Source: Streptomyces sp. MMBL 11-1 (lineage in GTDB: Bacteria > Actinomycetota > Actinomycetes > Streptomycetales > Streptomycetaceae). Taken from it: a stretch of 64,000 nucleotides of DNA. How positions within the stretch are numbered: the first letter of the stretch is position 1; every line of letters starts with the position of its first letter. The stretch spans positions 5,087,001-5,151,000 of the forward strand of contig NZ_CP117709.1 of the NCBI RefSeq assembly GCF_028622875.1. The letters are read 5' to 3'. Below the pieces are notes generated by a model. The model had not been told where the DNA came from. It made no database searches and was given only the letters and a program-made list of their open reading frames with translations. This document shows, piece after piece, positions 49,770 to 58,110 of this stretch. Both the position numbers and the translations under genes were made by a program.

Positions 49770-49920
49770 CCCCAGAAGCGACCCGCGTCACACTGCGGCG
49801 GACGCACCCTCACCGTCGCTGGAAACACCCGAACGCCGAACCCGAATATCAAATCGCGACACACGAATGGGCTAAAGGGGATTTGCGTGACACTACGGAT
49901 GCTTCATAACGTCCAGCCCC

Positions 49921-50694
49921 ATGACGACGCGCCTCAGCCAGGTAGTCGCAGTGGAAAAGCCGATCAAGACCGACGCCTACAACGTGCTCAGCCAGGCGCA
50001 CCACCAGGTCCAGAAAGCCCCACTGCTCACCGGTCTCTCCCGCACCTACCGCCCCCGCGACGACGAAGGCGAGCAGCAGCCCGCCGAAGCGACCCGCGTG
50101 CAGCTCCGAGCAGTGGACGCCATCGCCGAGGTAAAGGCAGTCCTCCTCCGCTTCTACGACGTCACCGCCACCCGCGACTGGGCCAACTGCGAGGCCCGAG
50201 CCGACATCAAGGTGAACGGCGAAACCCTGCTACGCGACGTCCCGGTGCCCTACCTGCTTTTCCTCGAAAAGCAGCTCACCAACCTCGCCACCTTCGTCGA
50301 GAAACTGCCCGTCCTCGACCCGGCCGAAGAGTGGCTCTGGGACCAGGACCGAGCCGTCTGGCGCACCGCGCCATATGAGAGCGTCAAGACGAAGAAGGTC
50401 CCCCGCAACCACGTCCTGGCCGAAGCCACGGCGCAGCACAAGGCACAAGTCGAGATGTACTACGAGGACGTACCCGTAGGCACCTGGACGACCGTGAAAT
50501 TCTCCGGAGCCATGCCCGCCGCCCAGGTGAAGGCCCTCTCTGTACGGGTCCAGGCCCTCCGCGACGCGGTGAAATACGCTCGTGAGGAAGCCAACGGAAC
50601 CGAAATCCAGCAGCAGCGCATCGCCGCGCCCCTCCTGGACTACCTCTTCGGCACGTTCACCCCGCTGGCCTCCGAACAGGCCGTCGCCGCGTAA
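49921..50694 (+). CDS. Conserved-looking 257-aa protein directly upstream of the tRNA-like RNA
   Basis: 257 aa, ATG at 49921. All-soluble alpha/beta protein; KTKKVPRNHVLAEATAQHKA and DVPVGTWTTVKFSGAMPAAQ look well conserved in composition. Basic residues (TKKVPRN) could contact RNA. No named domain recognised. Only 52 bases separate its stop from the first tRNA-like hairpin and no U-rich terminator intervenes, so protein and RNA may share a transcript and form one system. This link is inference from adjacency. Confidence 0.75.
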   Translation: MTTRLSQVVAVEKPIKTDAYNVLSQAHHQVQKAPLLTGLSRTYRPRDDEGEQQPAEATRVQLRAVDAIAEVKAVLLRFYDVTATRDWANCEARADIKVNGETLLRDVPVPYLLFLEKQLTNLATFVEKLPVLDPAEEWLWDQDRAVWRTAPYESVKTKKVPRNHVLAEATAQHKAQVEMYYEDVPVGTWTTVKFSGAMPAAQVKALSVRVQALRDAVKYAREEANGTEIQQQRIAAPLLDYLFGTFTPLASEQAVAA

Positions 50695-50704
50695 TCCCCA
50701 GACT

Positions 50705-50726
50705 CCCGCCGCCGGTGTGCGGCGGG
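50705..50726 (+). terminator. 8-bp GC hairpin after the 257-aa gene
   Basis: CCCGCCGC, 6-nt loop, GCGGCGGG. It lacks a U-run and could be a terminator or the first element of the following structured RNA. Confidence 0.5.
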
Positions 50727-50770
50727 TGCGCAGGAGCGCAATCTGAAGCTCAGGACTGAAGTTCAGCATC

Positions 50771-50853
50771 CGGGTCAGGTCACAGCGGAGGTTCGAATCC
50801 TTCTCCCGGCACCACACGCCGGGGTAGCCCAGCGGTAGAGGCAAGCCAACCCG
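50771..50853 (+). tRNA. Permuted tRNA-like module 1
   Basis: In order: CGGGT (50771-50775, anticodon-stem 3' strand), an 11-nt variable segment, T-arm GGAGG-TTCGAAT-CCTTC (50787-50803), acceptor 3' strand TCCCGGC (50804-50810), ACCA, CAC, acceptor 5' strand GCCGGGG (50818-50824), TA, D-arm GCC...AGCGGTAGA...GGC (50827-50842), and ACCCG (50849-50853) pairing with CGGGT. Acceptor strands pair over all 7 positions (one G-U), across the 7-nt loop ACCACAC. Anticodon loop cannot be assigned; the variable segment and the D-to-anticodon linker are longer than normal, so it may be a tRNA mimic rather than a decoding tRNA. Confidence 0.65.
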
Positions 50854-50920
50854 TATCTAAAGTTCTCGCTCCTAGTTTCAACACACCACCAAGCGCCGGA
50901 TCGACCGGCCCGAGCCACAT

Positions 50921-50989
50921 CACCGAGTGGGGGTTCAATTCCCTCCCCGGGCGCTCCGTGCCTGGGTTGTCTAATGGCAGGACGCGGTG
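50921..50989 (+). tRNA. Permuted tRNA-like module 2
   Basis: In order: CACCG (50921-50925), AGT, T-arm GGGGG-TTCAATT-CCCTC (50929-50945), acceptor 3' strand CCCGGGC (50946-50952), 7-nt loop GCTCCGT, acceptor 5' strand GCCTGGG (50960-50966), TT, D-arm GTCT-AATGGCA-GGAC (50969-50983), G, and CGGTG (50985-50989) pairing with CACCG. All 7 acceptor pairs form (one U-G). D-arm is tRNA-Glu/Gln-like with G18-G19; the bases after CGGTG read ACCTCAA, which in Glu register would give anticodon CTC but with C33 instead of U33. No encoded CCA. Confidence 0.65.
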
Positions 50990-51086
50990 ACCTCAATACG
51001 ACTCGGAGCCTTAAATGTGCCGGCGTGAGCTGAAGGGTGGAAAACCCTACCAAGGGCTCGTCTTATGGAACGAGTAACCTCCCCCA

Positions 51087-51117
51087 GGGGGTCGGGACTG
51101 GCTACGTCCCGGCCCCC
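51087..51117. terminator. Bidirectional terminator between tRNA-like RNA and adenosine deaminase
   Basis: GGGGGTCGGGAC and GTCCCGGCCCCC, 12-bp stem with one U-G, loop TGGCTAC. Ends both the plus-strand RNA and the minus-strand gene (stop 51131). Confidence 0.75.
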
Positions 51118-51130
51118 GCCAGCATGTCAA

Positions 51131-52252
51131 TCACCGCTCAGCGAAAAGCCATTCAGCCCGAAGCGCCGCGTACCCCGGCTTGACGACCTCATTGATCATC
51201 GCGAGCCGCTCATCGAACGGGATGAAGGCAGACTTCAAAGCGTTCACCGAGAACCACTCAAAATCCGACAGCGTGTATCCGAATGCCTCGGTCAGCAGCT
51301 CGAATTCCCGGCTCATGCTCGTCCCGCTCATGAGGCGGTTGTCCGTGTTCACGGTGACGCGGAAATGCAGCTTCCGCAGGAGCCCGATCGGGTGCTCCGC
51401 GTACGAGGTGGCGGCGCCGGTCTGGAGGTTGGACGTCGGGCACATCTCCAGCGGGATGCGCTTGTCCCGCACATAGGAGGCGAGGCGGCCGAGGGAGACC
51501 GAGCCGTCCTCGGCGACCTCGATGTCGTCGATGATCCGCACCCCGTGGCCGAGCCGGTCGGCGCCGCACCACTGGAGGGCCTGCCAGATCGACGGCAGGC
51601 CGAACGCCTCGCCCGCGTGGATGGTGAAGTGGTTGTTCTCCCGCTTGAGGTACTCGAACGCGTCGAGGTGGCGGGTGGGAGGGAAGCCCGCCTCGGCGCC
51701 CGCGATGTCGAAGCCGACGACGCCCTGGTCCCGGTAGCTGTTGGCCAGCTCGGCGATCTCCAGGGCGCGGGCGGCGTGCCGCATCGCGGTGAGGAGGGCG
51801 CCGACGCGGATGCGGTGGCCGTTGGCGCGGGCGATGCGCTCGCCCTCGCGGAATCCCGCGTTGACGGCCTCGACGACCTCTTCGAGGGTGAGGCCGCCCT
51901 CCAGGTGCTGCTCGGGGGCGTAGCGGATCTCGGCGTAGACGACACCGTCCTCGGCGAGGTCCTCGGCGCACTCGGCGGCCACCCGGAACAGCGCGTCACG
52001 GGTCTGCATGACGGCGCAGGTGTGGGCGAAGGTCTCCAGATACCGGGGCAGCGAGCCGGAGTCGGCGGCCTCGCGGAACCAGACGCCGAGCTTGTCGGGC
52101 TCGGTCTCGGGGAGGGAGTCGTAACCCTGCGCGCGGGCCAGCTCGACGATGGTGCCCGGCCGCAGGCCGCCGTCGAGGTGGTCGTGGAGCAGCACCTTGG
52201 GGGCGCGCCGGATCTGGTCCAGGGTGGGCGAAATGAGTGTCTGGCTCGTCAT
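51131..52252 (-). CDS. add: Adenosine deaminase
   Basis: 373 aa. Zinc and catalytic residues: HDHLDGG (His23, His25), HAGEA (His212, Glu215), GHGVRI (His236) and NTDN (Asp304). The sequence is of the housekeeping actinobacterial type and its third-position GC is visibly higher than in phage neighbours, suggesting a host-derived gene. It converts adenosine or deoxyadenosine to inosine. In a mobile-element setting it may feed nucleotide metabolism or lower adenosine-derived signals, which is speculation. Confidence 0.92.
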   Translation of the reverse strand: MTSQTLISPTLDQIRRAPKVLLHDHLDGGLRPGTIVELARAQGYDSLPETEPDKLGVWFREAADSGSLPRYLETFAHTCAVMQTRDALFRVAAECAEDLAEDGVVYAEIRYAPEQHLEGGLTLEEVVEAVNAGFREGERIARANGHRIRVGALLTAMRHAARALEIAELANSYRDQGVVGFDIAGAEAGFPPTRHLDAFEYLKRENNHFTIHAGEAFGLPSIWQALQWCGADRLGHGVRIIDDIEVAEDGSVSLGRLASYVRDKRIPLEMCPTSNLQTGAATSYAEHPIGLLRKLHFRVTVNTDNRLMSGTSMSREFELLTEAFGYTLSDFEWFSVNALKSAFIPFDERLAMINEVVKPGYAALRAEWLFAER

Positions 52253-52347
52253 CTGCGCACCCTAGCGCCTACGCGCGTAGAAGTGTAGCTTCGCCCGCCA
52301 CGCAGAAACCGGTGCCGAGAGCTGTCGACCCCCGGCACCGGCAACCA

Positions 52348-53388
52348 TCAAACAGCGAAGCGCGCGGCCAACTCCCACGGCTCCAGCGGATCGAACAGCC
52401 GGCCCAGGCCCTCCGCATACTCGTACCGCGACACCAGCACCTCCACCAGCTCGTGATCGGAAAGGCCGGCCATCGAGATGACGTTCACCTCCACCACCGC
52501 CTGCACCGTCCACGGGTCCATGTAGAAACGGTCGATCCGCTGATCCCCGCCCTGCCCGACCGTCTCACGCCCGGCCGTGGCGCGGAGTGCGTCGGACCGA
52601 CCGAGCCGATGCGCAGCGAACCGCGCAGGGTCCCACATACCCGCATCCAGCATCAGGCTGTCGAGGTAGTCGCACGACCTCCACGACCCATCCGCCTGCT
52701 GACGGGCACGGTGCCGGCGGTGTACCCGGTCCGTGATCTCCGGGTGTGCCCAGTCGATCGGCGGCACGCTCTCTCCCGCAGGCACCGGGTACTCGTTGCA
52801 GTCCCCAGCCCCGAGAAAGGCCGACCAGGAACGCTGGGGGTCGGCGCCCCATTTCGCCTGCACCTTGTCGACCAGATGCGACAACTCATCTGCCTCGGCT
52901 TCCCGACCCGCTGGCGAGCAGAAGGAGTTGTGCCAGGCCACCGTTTCGATCTCAGTGCGCGGTCCGCCGCGCAGCCGGAGCTTCACGCTTGTCGGCGGAG
53001 TACGCCACACAGCGAGCTGGTCGCGCCGCGACAACACCTCGAAGGTGGACTCACGCACAAACATCCCGGTCGGGTTGTTGCCCTGGGCGGCGGGGGACCG
53101 GAATCCCCGCATGCCGAGCACCCGCTGAGCATCATGGAAGCGCCGGTCCGCCGCAGCCCGGCCCGCCGTCGCAGCGGCCTTTTCCTCCTCGGACGCCTCC
53201 AGGGGGGCCGGGGCCGGCTGGGAGTACGTCATCTCAGCACGCCCCAGCCAGTCGAACTGGCGGGATGCCAGCAGGTCGTGCGCCTCCCGCCATCGTGCCG
53301 GGGCGACGCCCGGACTCTCGTCGGGGCCCCCATCCACCTCCAGATTCAGGAACCCGAACCGCAAGATGTCGTCACTATGTGAACTCAC
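52348..53388 (-). CDS. Endonuclease/exonuclease/phosphatase-like protein
   Basis: 346 aa, GTG at 53388 with GAGGGGAGC. FGFLNLEVDGG near the start, VAWHNSFCSPAGREAEADEL (about 150-170), AGDCNEYPVPAG (about 194-205) and the C-terminal DQRIDRFYMDPW follow the EEP order (N...E, H...N, GDxN, SDH-like). The final SDH His motif reads SDHELVEV (about 305-312). It may cut DNA, RNA or phosphoesters. Operator-like site D lies about 80 bases upstream. Confidence 0.7.
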   Translation of the reverse strand: MSSHSDDILRFGFLNLEVDGGPDESPGVAPARWREAHDLLASRQFDWLGRAEMTYSQPAPAPLEASEEEKAAATAGRAAADRRFHDAQRVLGMRGFRSPAAQGNNPTGMFVRESTFEVLSRRDQLAVWRTPPTSVKLRLRGGPRTEIETVAWHNSFCSPAGREAEADELSHLVDKVQAKWGADPQRSWSAFLGAGDCNEYPVPAGESVPPIDWAHPEITDRVHRRHRARQQADGSWRSCDYLDSLMLDAGMWDPARFAAHRLGRSDALRATAGRETVGQGGDQRIDRFYMDPWTVQAVVEVNVISMAGLSDHELVEVLVSRYEYAEGLGRLFDPLEPWELAARFAV

Positions 53389-53466
53389 GTCGCTCCCCTC
53401 GGTTACTTACGAGCGGGACCGTGACCGACGGCGATGAACAATCGATAAACGCCCTGCGTACACAAC

Positions 53467-53488
53467 TGCGGTCGCACTTGCGACCGCA
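53467..53488. promoter_or_regulatory. Operator-like site D
   Basis: TGCGGTCGCA, CT, TGCGACCGCA, then GT and a partial third unit TGCGAG: 12-bp phasing kept. Upstream of the EEP-like gene. Confidence 0.7.
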
Positions 53489-53529
53489 GTTGCGAGTCAC
53501 CCCGGCGGACCCACGGAGGCAGGCAGACG

Positions 53530-54090
53530 TCAGTAGCCGAGCTGCTTCAACCGCTTCAGACAGTTCCCCAGGTGTTTCCGCGCCTCGCGAAGGCGGGGTT
53601 CGGCATCCAGGACGGCAGCTCGCACCACCACGGGGGTACCAAACTCCTCGGTCTCGCTGTTCACCGTGGCTGGAATCCGCATGAGCTGAAGCGCGGCATC
53701 CACCAGGGACCACACGGCCTTGCCCGCCATGTCGCCCACCTTGTCTGCCCCGGTGACGAGAAGGGAGACCTCGACGCCCGCCCGGTTCAGACGACTCCCG
53801 GCGAGCGTCAGTCGCAGATAGAGGTTCCGCCGCGCGTAGTCCTCGGGGTCGCTCGCACCATCGAGCGTCCGCGTGTCGAGCGCCATCCCGTAACCGACAG
53901 CCTCCTCGGCCTCCTCGATCGGATTACCGACCAGCCCATGCACCTCTGCTTCGACGATCAGGCGCAGCATCCCCAACATCTCGGCTCGCGTTGCCGGCCG
54001 AGCCGAGTTTGGAGCTGGATTCCAGCCCAGGGCGTCCAAGGCGGCGCCGAGTCGCTCTACAGGGATCGGGGGGCGCTCTGTTGAAGTCAT
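53530..54090 (-). CDS. Hypothetical helical protein
   Basis: 186 aa, ATG at 54090. Contains MLRLIVEAEVHGLVGNPIEE and repeated Arg/Leu-rich helices. Unknown. Divergent from the gene at 54157; operator-like site E lies between. Confidence 0.65.
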   Translation of the reverse strand: MTSTERPPIPVERLGAALDALGWNPAPNSARPATRAEMLGMLRLIVEAEVHGLVGNPIEEAEEAVGYGMALDTRTLDGASDPEDYARRNLYLRLTLAGSRLNRAGVEVSLLVTGADKVGDMAGKAVWSLVDAALQLMRIPATVNSETEEFGTPVVVRAAVLDAEPRLREARKHLGNCLKRLKQLGY

Positions 54091-54118
54091 GCCGGAATCC
54101 TACGGGTGCTATCGCAAC

Positions 54119-54140
54119 TGCGAGCGCAAGTGCGGTTGCA
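54119..54140. promoter_or_regulatory. Operator-like site E
   Basis: TGCGAGCGCA, AG, TGCGGTTGCA, with a degenerate third unit (TATCGCA) 12 bases before. Between divergent genes 53530-54090 and 54157-54534. Confidence 0.7.
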
Positions 54141-54156
54141 CCACTAGGCTGCGCGC

Positions 54157-54534
54157 ATGACTCAACCGACGCTGGACATAGACGCGTTACTCACCGAATA
54201 CGGGGCGGCCTGGCGCCGGGCCCATCCCCAGTTGACCTCCGAAGAGGAGGAGTTGCGCTCGCAGCGGTGCTGGGACCGCATCCTCACGGAGTTCAACGCC
54301 GAGCTGGACACCAACAACACCACGGCCTGCTCACACTGCCACCGCCAGCGCCCCAGGCGGTTCTTCTGCGAGCCGCGTTTCTACCCGATGAACGAGTGTG
54401 CCAACGTCCGCCAGCCGTGGCATTACCGCCGCGTGTGGGGAAACCCCAAGGCCGACAGGCGAGAGATGCGCCGCCACCGCCGTCGCGTGCGCAAGGGCCG
54501 GGCACCCCGAGTGCCTCGTGGGGGTGTCTCATGA
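54157..54534 (+). CDS. Hypothetical protein with Cys pairs and basic tail
   Basis: 125 aa, ATG at 54157. ACSHCHRQRPRRFFCEP (about 58-74) may bind zinc; the C-terminus is strongly Arg-rich, suggesting nucleic-acid contact. Coupled to the next gene (ATGA). Confidence 0.6.
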   Translation: MTQPTLDIDALLTEYGAAWRRAHPQLTSEEEELRSQRCWDRILTEFNAELDTNNTTACSHCHRQRPRRFFCEPRFYPMNECANVRQPWHYRRVWGNPKADRREMRRHRRRVRKGRAPRVPRGGVS

Positions 54535-54740
54535 CGACGGAACAGCGGCCCGACCACGAAGACGCCGACATGCGTCAGCCGACCGATGCACCCTTCGGCC
54601 GGAACGGCGACATGCTCACGTCGATCTTCGAAGGCGTGGCCAACGTCCTCGGCTACCCCTTTATGCTCATGCTGTGGCCCAGAGTCCCCCCGGGGTTTCG
54701 CAGGGGCGCACCCCGCGAAGCCGACCGACGCGACCGGTAG
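54531..54740 (+). CDS. Hypothetical 69-aa protein
   Basis: ATG at 54531 overlapping the previous stop. Hydrophobic segment MLTSIFEGVANVLGYPFMLM could be a membrane helix; tail is Arg-rich. Unknown. Confidence 0.5.
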   Translation: MTTEQRPDHEDADMRQPTDAPFGRNGDMLTSIFEGVANVLGYPFMLMLWPRVPPGFRRGAPREADRRDR

Positions 54741-54799
54741 CCAACTGCACGCGCGCCCCGGAGGTTGGCCCCTCTGGGGCGCGGTCGTACGACTTCTGC

Positions 54800-55036
54800 T
54801 CAGCCGTTCAGGAGCAAGGCCCTGATGTCCGGATCGAGCCTCGGATCGTCCAGGTGCTCCCGCTTCAGGTGCCTATCACCCTCCGTCCCCCAGTCGAGCC
54901 AGATGAGTGTCCAGCCTCGTCTCCAAGCAAAACCAGCGATGCTCAGAATGCTGGTGCAGCCGGAACAGCCGGGCACCGCGTCGAAGGCCGGCGGTGGACC
55001 CGCGACGTCGGTACATGACTTCGATCCCCTATTCAT
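54800..55036 (-). CDS. Hypothetical small protein
   Basis: 78 aa from ATG 55036 (ATG 55060 possible). CSGC motif and helical C-terminus (REHLDDPRLDPDIRALLLNG). No ribosome site clear; from 55061 to 55547 I see no gene I can support. Confidence 0.4.
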   Translation of the reverse strand: MNRGSKSCTDVAGPPPAFDAVPGCSGCTSILSIAGFAWRRGWTLIWLDWGTEGDRHLKREHLDDPRLDPDIRALLLNG

Positions 55037-55547
55037 GAGATCAGCATGCCGAACGAGCACAACTCCCGCAGGACATCGTCATTTCCCGATTTCGCAACTA
55101 CGGTTTGTGCACCTGCAAGCCGGCCGCAAGGCCGGCGACCCGCGACGAGTATTTATCGAACTGAACTCGCACCGGCGTAAGTTGCTTGCCTCGCGTACGT
55201 CCTGGAGCCTCTGGTCAACGGCAGGGACCTCGACGGCGAAGTTGAGTATTTTCCGCAACTGCGTCCCGATTTTATGGCGTTGGCCCGCATGCGTGGACCT
55301 GGCGCTACGGTTGGTCTGTTGTTCCTCGTTGCCTAACCGAGGTACGGCGGGCTCGGGCCGCCCGGAGACTTTGCCGAGTCGCTCGTCCGGGCGGTCCACT
55401 GCTGCTAGCTTCACCATGCGGGGCCGTGTCCGCTGCTCTGGCGACCGTCTGGTGGGCGTCCACGAGGGGTGACCCTCACGGCAGACCATCGCGTGTCGTT
55501 GAGACTCCGGCGGCCCCGCACCCAGCCCCAGGCCCACGGTCGTCGGC

Positions 55548-55775
55548 TCAGCGCCCCAGCGGCCAACGCTGGCCGGCGTACAGGCGCAGCTTCGATTTCA
55601 CGCTGGAAATACGTGCACGCACCAGATGCGGCGTGCACCCGAGTTTTCTAGCGGCCTCCTCAACGCTCAGACGCTCCTCGCCGTCAATGACGAACCAACT
55701 CAACACTGCGGCCTCGATCGGCGTGAGCAGCAGTCCATCGTCCGGGGCGGCTTTTTCGGTACCCATGCCGACCAT
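55548..55775 (-). CDS. Helix-turn-helix protein, LuxR/sigma-4-like
   Basis: 75 aa from ATG 55775 (ATG 55766 also possible). LLLTPIEAAVLSWFVIDGEE, LSVEEAARKLGCTPHLVRAR and ISSVKSKLRLY look like a GerE/sigma region 4 type helix-turn-helix. Likely regulator facing the non-coding region 55776-58162. Confidence 0.6.
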   Translation of the reverse strand: MVGMGTEKAAPDDGLLLTPIEAAVLSWFVIDGEERLSVEEAARKLGCTPHLVRARISSVKSKLRLYAGQRWPLGR

Positions 55776-56950
55776 TTTGCTAGAGTCGCGAGCCCCGAGC
55801 CCACGGCCACTGCCGCCGGCCGTGACACTGCCTGTTGGTCTAGGGTCGATATTTGCAAGACGGACCAGGGGGCCCGGCTGTCCGTTTCGCCCGTTTAATG
55901 GTGGGGGGTCCATTTTGCAGGGATACGTCACCTATTTGTCCGTTTCCACGGGTTCGGGCGACTTCGTAGGGCTTAGGAGCGATTGTGGCACGTGCCCCGA
56001 TACAGGGCAAAGGCCCCCCATGTCGGCTAGGCCACGCTTGCCCGCACATGCCCGTTCTTACGCACGGTAGTTCCAGCTACCATGCGTAATACTGAACCCA
56101 GCGTGAGTGATCGCGTACGGCCGGTGACGCAAGCGGAAGTGCAGTTCCGCTTTGCTCAGCAAATACGGACGTAAGGCAATTCACGCTTATAGCGGGGCGT
56201 AGGCATGTAGAGCATGACAAGAGTGAGGTACTGCCTAAACAAGGCATTCCTGTGTATAAGTTGCACCCCTGGCATACGCCCCAGAGAGGGGCAAGGGGTA
56301 GTTACCCCCTCATGGCCCCGCACACTCCACCTAAGCCGCGTAAGCGCATGAGCTGCGCATGAGCCCTACCTCGGGGCAAGCACGGTATACCTCGCCTCTC
56401 TCCCATACGTAGAGATAGAGGGCAGACGCCCCAGGCCCCCCGAATTTTTGCTCCCTGGCATTTTCTGGGGCGTGTCCGTCATGCCCTCTTTGTGGGGGCG
56501 GGCCGCTGTGCGCCGTTCTGCCGTGCCGTCCGCCCCGGGGGGACCGTCGGGCGCGCGCGCCGAGACAGGCTCTTACGCGGGCAGGCAGCGCGACGCACGG
56601 GCCCGGTACGGCCGGGCGGTACGGCCGGAGCTATGCCGCGCGGACCCGTGGCCGGACGCGTGAGCGGCCCGGGGGGACTGGCCGGAGCGACGGACCCCCG
56701 GGGGAGGGGAGGGCCGCAGGAAGGCGTACAGGGACGCGGACACGTAGCGTCATTCTTTCCCGAATTTCGGCGGTTTTCGCCACTCTCCGTGATTTAGGCA
56801 GTCGCGGACGCCGCTTGCGCGCACACCTGACGACGCGTCAGGAAATAGGCAAAAGTGCAGGTCAGGGGCCCTTTTTGGGGATGTCGTGATAATCATGCGC
56901 GCTTGTGATTTTTGGGCCTCGTTTGTCCCTTTATCTCCCTTCATGCCGTA

Positions 56951-56967
56951 CCTAGTAAGGAACTAGG
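56951..56967. promoter_or_regulatory. CTAGG palindrome 1
   Basis: CCTAGT, AAGGA, ACTAGG: 6-bp arms, 5-nt spacer. Confidence 0.5.
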
Positions 56968-57748
56968 CGGTATCACATGCCTTGTCATTCTTTTAGCGGG
57001 CGAATCGGGCTGCCCGGGTGTCTCAGCATTTGAGATTCTCCCTAGGTTTTCAAGATTCTTTAGGTCAATTCACCCCGACTGACCTGCATAAATACTGTGC
57101 GTGCTCACTTGACTACAGGAAAGGGGTACACAGGCCCTCCCTGTACCCGTAACGTCTTCCTTGTCACCACGACAGCCCGCCACTCCGGCGGACGCGGGGG
57201 GCGCGAAAGGAAGGTGATTAGCGCGGAGGGAAATTCCCTCCCTTTGCTCTTGGGCACCCGTGCGCTTAGCGGGTGTGACGCCGGTCCTAACCCGGTTCCT
57301 GGCACTCGTGGGGGTATTTCCTCCCCGCGCGTGACCGTGGCTAAGTCCCTCGTTTCTTAGGGGACATCATTTAAGCCTTTACGGTCTCGGTTGCCATTCT
57401 CCCGTCCCATCGTGGCGCGGCCTGCGCAAGGCCAAAAGCAGAGCACACATTTCTGCGGGCGTGTCACTTCTGGACGGCCGTTTCGTCAGTCGCGTACCAA
57501 CGCTGTGAAGCGTGGATGCCCGACCACGGATCGGTAAAGCCCTGTGATGGGGCCGGAGCGTGAGCGGCGTTTTCTGGACACGAAAGGTAGTTGTGTAGGG
57601 ACGTAGTGTCTCACCGGTGATTCCATCGCGCGGTTTACCGTGCTCATGAACTTTCGGAATCACGAGACATTACAACGGAATCTTGAGCTGTGCGCGGATA
57701 CGTGCAACAGCAGGGGGACCGGTAACACGGGACGACAGAACCGAACCG

Positions 57749-57763
57749 CTAGGGATGTCCTAG
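57749..57763. promoter_or_regulatory. CTAGG palindrome 2
   Basis: CTAGG, GATGT, CCTAG: 5-bp arms, 5-nt spacer. Confidence 0.5.
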
Positions 57764-58093
57764 TAGGCGGCTGGTTACGGCAGAACTCGGCAGGGGCAAA
57801 GCTAGGGCCCCCCGGATGACGTCAATGCCCGTTGAACCATGCTGCGGATACTCGCCGCATGGGTGAATGGCGGCTCGAAAGGGCCAATAGTGCCGGACAC
57901 CCCCCGAATTGAACCGCTACCGCGTAGGCACCCCCCTTGGCAGGGGGAGAGTGTCACACGTGCTCGGATTCCCTCCCCCAAATGACCGGCCGTGGATGCG
58001 GGGTCATGGGTGGATGCCATGAGCGACACAAACCCAAAGAGGAAATGGGACGCGTAAATATAGCTCTGACGCCCGGAACATTGGGTGATCTGA

Positions 58094-58110
58094 CTAGGTG
58101 CGAGACCTAG
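58094..58110. promoter_or_regulatory. CTAGG palindrome 3, upstream of early operon
   Basis: CTAGGT, GCGAG, ACCTAG: 6-bp arms, 5-nt spacer, 52 bases before the ATG of the first gene. Candidate repressor operator for the plus-strand operon. Confidence 0.55.

Larger units (their letters stand above)
50747..51031 (+). ncRNA. Structured RNA with two circularly permuted tRNA-like modules
   Basis: The region contains two tRNA-like cloverleaves in 3'-half then 5'-half order (listed separately). They are joined by a 67-nt linker with a hairpin GCCGG/CCGGC at 50895-50909. Flanking segments can pair over the whole array: AGCTCA (50747-50752) with TGAGCT (51026-51031), and AGGTCAC (50777-50783) with GTGACCT (50987-50993). 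The last pairing competes with module stems, so two conformations are possible. A strong terminator at 51087-51117 ends the transcript. No protein-coding frame explains the pattern. Confidence 0.7.

Noticed and set aside
50711..50814. Ordinary-order tRNA using the 5' strand at 50711-50717 with the T-arm at 50787-50803
   Set aside because: The candidate acceptor strand has a mismatch and lies inside a perfect GC hairpin (50705-50726); no proper anticodon arm forms. The permuted reading pairs better.
50818..50953. Single intron-containing tRNA from the 5' half of module 1 to the 3' half of module 2
   Set aside because: One acceptor mismatch and no anticodon stem; the 67-nt insert shows no recognisable group I core.
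55079..55537. 152-codon minus-strand frame
   Set aside because: Arg/Ser/Pro-rich composition without ribosome site or domain; not convincing as a gene.
57097..57360. 87-codon plus-strand frame in the 2.4-kb gap
   Set aside because: No ribosome site and no coding-like composition; overlaps another open frame of equal quality.
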